Source of the DNA: CAZKBP01 sp964551015
Lineage (GTDB): Bacteria; Bacteroidota; Bacteroidia; Cytophagales; Microscillaceae
Length of the DNA stretch: 6,551 nucleotides
NCBI GenBank assembly: GCA_964551015.1
Contig: CAZKBP010000085.1
Location: 1-6,551, forward strand
Direction: 5' to 3'
Part shown: positions 5,926-6,551 of the stretch, in pieces
Numbering within the stretch: position 1 is the first letter of the stretch
How the letters are laid out: each line of letters begins with the position of its first letter
Translations under genes and position numbers: made by a program
Notes under the pieces: model-generated
Databases searched by the model: none
What the model was told of the DNA's origin: nothing
What the model saw: only the letters and a program-made list of their open reading frames with translations

Positions 5926-6501
5926 ATGAATACTTATGAAAGTTACACCAAGGTTTTTAAGTGTTTATATTTAGCAGATACAAGCAGGGTCATGATACCT
6001 GTAATAGCTGATGAATTTATTGAGAAGTTAAAGACAGATTTTGATGCTGAGCTATACCAAGAATTAAATAATAAATTAAAATTTGACACGGCTTATAAGT
6101 TAAAAAACTCTGATATTCTAGTTGTAGGAGGGGCTGATATGAGCAATATTGGACTCATTTTTAATGAGTCTGATTTAAATGAATATATGAGTACTTCTCA
6201 CTATATACCTTTAAAAGGGCAGCAAATAAATTATGAGTATAAGCCTAGATTGATTGATAAAAATAACATAGCTGACTTAGTCGATGAATCTATTTTGCAT
6301 ATAGCTAAACTGTTTGATTTACCTCCTAAGAATCTTAATTTATCTCCAGAAAGCTTGTCAATTATTAACGCTGAATTGACCAAATCTTTGCCTAGTTCAT
6401 ATTTATTTGATGAGCTATCTTTATGGCTGAGTGTGTATTATGGGGAGATTTTAAGAAGGAAGATAGATGGAGAGTGGGAAGTTTTTGTCCAAGATGTATA
6501 A
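5926..6501 (+). CDS. Hypothetical protein (191 aa), AT-rich gene
   Basis: I do not recognise this protein. The first part (residues 1-110) is mixed, with an acidic helical segment at about 28-58, a strand-like SDILVVGGADMSNIGLIFN (62-80) and an IPLKGQQINYEYKPRLI stretch (94-110). The second part (112-191) is helical and includes LNLSPESLSIINAEL (137-151). It ends in YYGEILRRKIDGEWEVF (171-187), in which the YGE-x-x-RR and GEW elements look like a conserved signature. There is no signal peptide when read from ATG 5926; the 17-residue extension from ATG 5875 is hydrophobic but probably untranslated. The gene is much more AT-rich than the secreted-protein gene to its left, which suggests separate acquisition. 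The two-part layout resembles small cytosolic immunity-like proteins, but this is only an impression. Confidence 0.75.
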   Translation: MNTYESYTKVFKCLYLADTSRVMIPVIADEFIEKLKTDFDAELYQELNNKLKFDTAYKLKNSDILVVGGADMSNIGLIFNESDLNEYMSTSHYIPLKGQQINYEYKPRLIDKNNIADLVDESILHIAKLFDLPPKNLNLSPESLSIINAELTKSLPSSYLFDELSLWLSVYYGEILRRKIDGEWEVFVQDV

Positions 6502-6513
6502 TACCTCGACAAA

Positions 6514-6548
6514 TTTAGACCACTGGCATCATTTAAATTTTACCTTTG
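6514..6548 (+). promoter_or_regulatory. Candidate promoter at the right edge
   Basis: TACCTTTG (6541-6548) matches TAnnTTTG exactly, with TTTA at 6514-6517, 23 nt upstream. It lies 40 nt after the stop codon of the AT-rich gene and points out of the window, probably towards a following plus-strand gene. No terminator is visible between the two. Confidence 0.45.
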
Positions 6549-6551
6549 TGC

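Overview
The window looks like accessory chromosomal DNA from a member of the Bacteroidota, possibly of the Saprospiria/Cytophagia type. This is an inference. It rests on moderate GC that varies strongly from gene to gene, the lack of Shine-Dalgarno sites before the main genes, several TAnnTTTG-type promoter boxes, and the protein families present (Uma2-like, PD-(D/E)XK_4, YNPxTG-repeat envelope protein).

Layout. Positions 1-182 hold four and a half copies of a 41-bp tandem repeat. Positions 355-372 match the 3' end of a tRNA-Asp gene that has no 5' part, followed 11 nt later by a strong terminator hairpin (384-417). This is what a tRNA-targeted integration leaves behind. Then come a short Uma2-like N-terminal fragment on the minus strand (484-666), a small RAMA-domain gene on the plus strand (871-1116), and a complete PD-(D/E)XK nuclease-superfamily gene on the minus strand (1265-2551). 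After a hairpin-rich gap (2552-2900) there is a large secreted protein on the minus strand (2901-5417). It has a signal peptide, three degenerate WF-type repeats, a tyrosine-rich stretch, and four YNPxTG repeats with an exact 26-residue spacing. Positions 5418-5925 are mostly non-coding, with candidate promoters and a possible decayed ORF (5681-5815). A markedly AT-rich gene of unknown function on the plus strand (5926-6501) follows, and the window ends in a candidate promoter for a gene outside it.

How the genes may relate. The Uma2-like fragment, RAMA protein and PD-(D/E)XK protein all belong to families linked to DNA or DNA modification, and they sit just inside a tRNA-derived attachment-like site. 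They are a plausible small defence or mobile-element cargo cluster, but they are not one operon: the RAMA and nuclease genes are convergent. The large secreted protein and the AT-rich gene show no functional tie to them. No complete tRNA, rRNA, CRISPR array, integrase or transposase is visible.
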